Positions 14,390 through 17,495 of a stretch of 17,495 nucleotides of DNA are shown here, in pieces. The notes beneath the pieces are model-generated. The model saw only the letters and a program-made list of their open reading frames with translations, was not told where the DNA came from and searched no databases. The first letter of the stretch is position 1; the number at the start of each line of letters is the position of its first letter. Both the position numbers and the translations under genes were made by a program. The DNA is from CAJCIY01 sp036379355 (GTDB taxonomy: Bacteria; Actinomycetota; Actinomycetes; Mycobacteriales; CAJCIY01): contig DASVGV010000161.1 in assembly GCA_036379355.1 (NCBI GenBank), positions 1-17,495 of the forward strand, written 5' to 3'.

Positions 14390-14406
14390 CGCCCCGCCGT
14401 GGGGCG
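14390..14406. promoter_or_regulatory. hairpin in the GNAT/carrier-protein divergent region
   Basis: CGCCCC (14390-14395) and GGGGCG (14401-14406) form a perfect 6-bp stem with a 5-base loop, directly upstream of the GNAT start. It is not a terminator by position, because both flanking genes start here; it may be a transcript-leader structure or an operator. The rest of 14375-14512 holds no gene I can support. Confidence 0.3.
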
Positions 14407-14456
14407 CTGCGGATGCGCCGCTTTCTCGTCATGATGGGTGCGTTCAGTCGACGGAG

Positions 14457-14469
14457 GTTCGTGCCGAAC
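14457..14469. promoter_or_regulatory. perfect 13-base dyad GTTCG-TGC-CGAAC upstream of the carrier-protein cluster
   Basis: The two 5-base arms are perfect inverted copies around TGC, about 43 bases before the carrier-protein start. It could be a regulator site for the ACP-ACAD-DUF1839-GH2 operon. No matching regulator gene lies in the window. The dyad is seen; function is inferred. Confidence 0.3.
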
Positions 14470-14512
14470 ACGGCAGTGGGGCCACGGCATCGAAGCGGAA
14501 GGGTGAACGACG

Positions 14513-14764
14513 TTGTCCACAGAGGAGCAGATCCGCGACGTCCTCGCGCAGCACGCCAGTCTCGCGGTCGATGCGACCACCGTGAGCGCCCACGACAACC
14601 TCTACTCCCTGGGCATGACCTCTCATGCCAGCGTCCGCGTCATGCTCGCGCTGGAGGACGCGTTCGACGTCGAGATCCCCGACAGCTACCTGCGCAAGGA
14701 GACGTTCGAGTCGGTCGCGTCGATCGGCGAGCTCCTCCGCGCGATCTGCCCGGTGGCGTCATGA
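14513..14764 (+). CDS. stand-alone acyl/aminoacyl carrier protein
   Basis: An 83-residue four-helix carrier protein. The phosphopantetheine serine is Ser37 in NLYSLGMTSHASVRVMLALE; the site reads G-M-T-S rather than the D-S-L of fatty-acid ACPs. The helix II-III stretch LALEDAFDVEIPDSYLRKETF, then ESVASIGELL is intact. As I recall them, this G-[LM]-[TS]-S form and the FDVEIPD/ESIASI ending are typical of carrier proteins paired with amino acid:[carrier protein] ligases. TTG 14513 has a good GGAAGGG site (14497-14503) 9 bases upstream. The stop overlaps the ACAD start by 4 bases. First gene of the right-hand cluster. Confidence 0.88.
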   Translation: MSTEEQIRDVLAQHASLAVDATTVSAHDNLYSLGMTSHASVRVMLALEDAFDVEIPDSYLRKETFESVASIGELLRAICPVAS

Positions 14765-15948
14765 CCCAGACCCTGGACGGCGCCGCGGTGCCCGCGGTCG
14801 ACTGGCCGGCGGACCCCGTCGAGGCGGCGCGCCGCATCGGCGCCGAGGTCGCGGCCCCGACGGCCGCGTCCGTGGACGCCGAGTCCCGGTTCCCGCAGGA
14901 GACGGTCGACGCGATGGGTGCTGCGGGCCTGCTCCAGCTGCTCGTCCCCCCGGAGTCCGGTGGGCCCGGCGGCGACCTGCGCCAGGCGATGCGCGCCGTC
15001 GCCGAGATCGGGCGGCACGACGCCAGCGCCGGGATGATCCTCGCGATGCACCTGATCCAGGTGGCCTGCCTGGTCCGGCACGGGACCAGTCCCGCCCTCC
15101 GGGAGCTCACCGCGGCGGTCGGATCGCGCCCGCTGCTGCTCGCCAGCGCGACCACCGAGGCCGGTGTCGGCGGCGACGTGCGTACCAGCATGTGCGCGGT
15201 CGAGACCGAGGGCGGCCGGTTCCGGCTGTCGAAGAAGGCCATGGTCATCTCGTACGGCGAGTACGCGCACGGGGTGCTCGCCACCGCGCGCCGTGACCCC
15301 GACGCCGACGCCAGCGACCAGGTGTTCGTCGCCTGCCTCCCCCCCGGCCTGAGGCTCGAGCCGATCGGCGACTGGGACGTGCTCGGGTTCCGCGGCACGC
15401 GCAGCCTCGGGTTCCAGCTGGACGCCGAGGGCCCCGCCGACCTGGTGTTCCCCGACCCGTACGCCGTGATCTCCAGCCACACCATGCTTCCCACCGCGCA
15501 CCTGCTCTGGTCGTCGTTGTGGTCGGCCATGGCCGGCGCGGCCGTCGACCGGGCCGCGGCCTTCACCCGGGCCGGCGCCCGTTCGAACCCGGCCGCCGCC
15601 GCGAGCAGCACCCGGCTCGCGCACCTGGTGATCCGCCAGCAGCGCCTCGACGCGCTCGTCCGGGACGCCGCGACGCAGTACGCCGCGGTCAGCGACGACG
15701 TCCAGGCGACCTCGTCGGTCGGCTTCACCCTCGCCATGAACTCGCTCAAGGTCGCGGCGTCGAACGAGGTCGCGGAGATCGTCACCGACGCACTGCGCAT
15801 CTGCGGCATGGCCGGCTACCGCGAGGGCGGCCCGTACTCGATGGGCCGGCTGCTGCGGGACGCGCAGGGCGCGGCGCTGATGGTCAGCAATGAGCGGATC
15901 CTGCGCAACAACGCCGAGCTGCTGCTGGTGCACAAAGGCCTGTCATGA
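14761..15948 (+). CDS. acyl-CoA dehydrogenase family protein, likely acting on a carrier-bound substrate
   Basis: A 395-residue flavoprotein of normal length with all three acyl-CoA dehydrogenase domains: an N-terminal helical domain (AAGLLQLLVPPESGGPGGDL, 54-73), a beta domain (ASATTEAGVGGDVRTS, 128-143; LSKKAMVISYGEYAHGVLATA) and a C-terminal helical domain ending with RICGMAGYREGGPYSMGRLL then RDAQGAALMVSNERILRN. FAD binding is likely; the classical catalytic Glu near the C-terminus (as in YEGT) is not seen. Because it directly follows, and overlaps, a stand-alone carrier protein, it probably oxidises a thioester on that carrier, as PltE-type enzymes do with prolyl carriers. ATG 14761; the open frame further upstream is not coding in this frame. 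Confidence 0.85.
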   Translation: MTQTLDGAAVPAVDWPADPVEAARRIGAEVAAPTAASVDAESRFPQETVDAMGAAGLLQLLVPPESGGPGGDLRQAMRAVAEIGRHDASAGMILAMHLIQVACLVRHGTSPALRELTAAVGSRPLLLASATTEAGVGGDVRTSMCAVETEGGRFRLSKKAMVISYGEYAHGVLATARRDPDADASDQVFVACLPPGLRLEPIGDWDVLGFRGTRSLGFQLDAEGPADLVFPDPYAVISSHTMLPTAHLLWSSLWSAMAGAAVDRAAAFTRAGARSNPAAAASSTRLAHLVIRQQRLDALVRDAATQYAAVSDDVQATSSVGFTLAMNSLKVAASNEVAEIVTDALRICGMAGYREGGPYSMGRLLRDAQGAALMVSNERILRNNAELLLVHKGLS

Positions 15949-16922
15949 CCGCCGCCGCCCCGGCGGCGCGCGCGGAGGGCAGCGGCGGCCGGCATCCGGT
16001 CCACGACGACGCGAGCACCTGGCCCGAGACCAACTGCTACGTCGATCTGTGGATCGAGCTGCTGCACAGCCGCGGCCTCGACCCGATGCTCGCCTGCGGC
16101 TTCGTCTTCGACAGCGACCTCGACGGCCGGCAGTGGTCGTTCCACAAGTACGACCTCGAGGACCTGCTGCTGATCTACGGCATCCGAGTCGCGGAGCTCA
16201 ACGTCTGGCGGAGCCTCGCCTGGCATCTCCAGGAACACCTCGCCGCCGGCCGCCTGTTGACCGTCGAGGTCGACGCCTTCTTCCTGCCCGACACCTACGG
16301 CGTCTCCTACCAGCAGCAGCACGTGAAGACGACCATCGCGGTCGATGCCTTCGACCCGGACGTGCCGTCGGTCGGCTACTTCCACAACCGCGGCCGGTAC
16401 GAGACGAGCGGGGGCGAGGCGGCCGCCCTGCTGCGGCTGGACGGCGACCCGCCCGGCGTGCTCGCGCCGTACGTGGAGACCGTCTCCTTCGGCCACGCCG
16501 GTGCGGCCCCGTCCGTCGACGAGGCGGTGCTGGAGCGGGCGCGGGTCCATCTCGGACGCCGCGCCGAGGGAAACCCCGTCGCCCGTCTCGGGGATCAGCT
16601 GCGCGCCGACATCGACTGGCTGGTCGAGGAGACCGCCCGCGACGAGCAGGTGTCGTACGACTACGCGTTCGGCAGTGTGCGGCAGTGCGGGGCGGGGGCG
16701 CAGCTCGCCGCCCGCTACGTCGAGGCACTCGGCCGGGTCGACGGGGTCGGAGCGCCCGAGGCGGTCGAGGCCTTCGACCGCGTCGCCACGACGGCGAAGT
16801 CCCTGCAGTTCATCCTCACCCGCCGGGCCCGCGGGCGCCGGGGCGACCTGGACAGCCCGCTCGCGTCCATGGCCGACGACTGGGCCACGGCCATGGCGGC
16901 CGTGTCCCGGCGCTATGGCTGA
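15945..16922 (+). CDS. DUF1839-type protein, possible BtrH-like acyltransferase
   Basis: A 325-residue protein that I place in DUF1839 from its landmarks: TWPETNCYVDLWIELLHSRGLDP (about 25-47, split as ETNCYVD and LWIELLHSRGLDP), QWSFHKYDLEDLLLIYGI (63-80), TVEVDAFFLPDT (106-117) and QQHVKTTIAVDAF (124-136). The spacing Cys31 ... Asp110 ... His126 ... Asn148 and the VDAFFLPD / QHVKTTI strands resemble BtrH_N-type cysteine acyltransferases, which move an aminoacyl group from a carrier protein to an acceptor. That likeness is my inference. ATG 15945 overlaps the ACAD stop by 4 bases; its stop overlaps the GH2 start by 8. No characterised function is known to me. Confidence 0.75.
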   Translation: MTAAAPAARAEGSGGRHPVHDDASTWPETNCYVDLWIELLHSRGLDPMLACGFVFDSDLDGRQWSFHKYDLEDLLLIYGIRVAELNVWRSLAWHLQEHLAAGRLLTVEVDAFFLPDTYGVSYQQQHVKTTIAVDAFDPDVPSVGYFHNRGRYETSGGEAAALLRLDGDPPGVLAPYVETVSFGHAGAAPSVDEAVLERARVHLGRRAEGNPVARLGDQLRADIDWLVEETARDEQVSYDYAFGSVRQCGAGAQLAARYVEALGRVDGVGAPEAVEAFDRVATTAKSLQFILTRRARGRRGDLDSPLASMADDWATAMAAVSRRYG

Positions 16923-17495
16923 CCTGCTCGCCGGCGCCGAGTGGGCCGCTGTCCGCACGCCGCCGGGGGCCGCCGCCACGCCGGCTGCGCTGGACGGGCT
17001 TCCACGCCTGCCCGCCCGCATGCCCGGGACGGCCGCGGACGTCCTGCGCTCCTCGGGGCTGCCGCTCGGCGACCTGGACGAGGAGGACTGGTGGTGGGAG
17101 GTCGCGTTACCGGCGACGGACGACGGCGTGCTGCACGTCGGCGGCCTGGCCACCATCGGCGAGGTCTGGCTCGACGACACGTGCGTCCACCGGGGCGACA
17201 GCATGTTCCTCGCGGCGGAGGTCCCTCTCGGGGCGGTGGCCGCCGGGGCCCGGCTACGGATCGCCTGCCGCGCACTGGGTCCGCGGCTGCGCGCCCGCCA
17301 CCCGCGGCCGGCCTGGCGGACCCGGCTCGTGCGTACCCAGAACCTGCGCTTCTTCCGTACCGCACTCTTCGGACGGCTTGCTGCCGATGACACCACGCCG
17401 GCACCGGTCGGTCCTTGGCGTGGCGTCTCGCTCTGGTCGGGGGTGCAGCCGCGCCTGCTCCTGGCCCCGCGAGTGAACGGGACGTCGGGGACGGT
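16915..17495 (+). CDS. GH2 / beta-mannosidase-like protein, N-terminal part (runs off the window)
   Basis: 193 residues are visible, open to the right edge. The N-terminal jelly-roll sugar-binding domain of family 2 glycosidases is recognisable: WWWEVALPA (59-67), GLATIGEVWLDDTCVHRGDSMF split at 77-98, then PVGPWRGVSLWS (164-174), the junction typical of beta-mannosidases. Between them is a run WRTRLVRTQNLRFFRTALFG (134-153), where family members keep an R-x-x-Q-R pattern after a Trp. The catalytic barrel with its two Glu lies outside, so activity cannot be judged. ATG 16915 lies inside the end of the DUF1839 gene (8-base overlap), giving coupled translation. Confidence 0.75.
   Translation, partial: MADLLAGAEWAAVRTPPGAAATPAALDGLPRLPARMPGTAADVLRSSGLPLGDLDEEDWWWEVALPATDDGVLHVGGLATIGEVWLDDTCVHRGDSMFLAAEVPLGAVAAGARLRIACRALGPRLRARHPRPAWRTRLVRTQNLRFFRTALFGRLAADDTTPAPVGPWRGVSLWSGVQPRLLLAPRVNGTSGT

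Noticed and set aside
14413..14760. Open frame upstream of and in phase with the second acyl-CoA dehydrogenase
   Set aside because: It overlaps the well-supported carrier protein in another frame, is arginine-rich and unlike the family; the ATG at 14761 with the 4-base overlap is the natural start.
1..17495. CRISPR array, tRNA, rRNA, insertion sequence or phage module
   Set aside because: No regularly spaced repeats, no cloverleaf-like sequence, and no transposase, integrase or phage protein recognised on either strand.

Overview
The window is chromosomal DNA of a high-GC actinobacterium. The sequence is GC-rich throughout, many starts are GTG or TTG, coding is dense on both strands, and several families typical of that phylum are present: an F420-type luciferase-like oxidoreductase, a PAP2 protein of the inositol-phosphotransferase type, an HspR-like MerR regulator and a DUF2231-Rieske fusion. 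The genus cannot be fixed from this stretch. I see no rRNA, tRNA, CRISPR array, insertion sequence or phage gene. The largest gap between genes is about 161 bases (4903-5063), so no gene-free stretch exceeds 300 bases.

Left part (1-4902): the tail of a GGDEF protein converges on a HIT-like protein across a strong hairpin. The HIT-like gene is divergent from a Fur-family regulator. A minus-strand run follows in transcription order: MerR/HspR-like regulator, short-chain dehydrogenase, GH15 glucanase/trehalase, small membrane protein. The last three are separated by a 4-base overlap and a 7-base gap.

Middle (4903-13762): a promoter-like AT-rich segment precedes a 77-residue unknown protein. A minus-strand operon of four genes joined by 4-base stop/start overlaps comes next (acyl-CoA-dehydrogenase-like, PIG-L deacetylase, NodS-like methyltransferase, family 2 glycosyltransferase). 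It looks like an uncharacterised glycoconjugate-modifying pathway. Then come a ferritin-like protein, a DUF2231-Rieske protein, a LysR regulator divergent from an MFS exporter with an operator-like dyad between them, a PAP2 membrane protein, an LLM oxidoreductase and a GNAT acetyltransferase.

Right part (14375-17495): the most interesting region. Four plus-strand genes are fused by 4-, 4- and 8-base overlaps: a stand-alone carrier protein, an acyl-CoA dehydrogenase, a DUF1839-type protein and the start of a GH2/beta-mannosidase-like protein that runs off the window. From memory this gene set accompanies amino acid:[carrier protein] ligases (seryl-tRNA-synthetase-like enzymes). I predict such a ligase just beyond position 17495. 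The DUF1839 protein has a Cys/Asp/His pattern that could make it a BtrH-like acyltransferase unloading the carrier protein. The chemistry and product of such a cluster are, to my knowledge, unknown.
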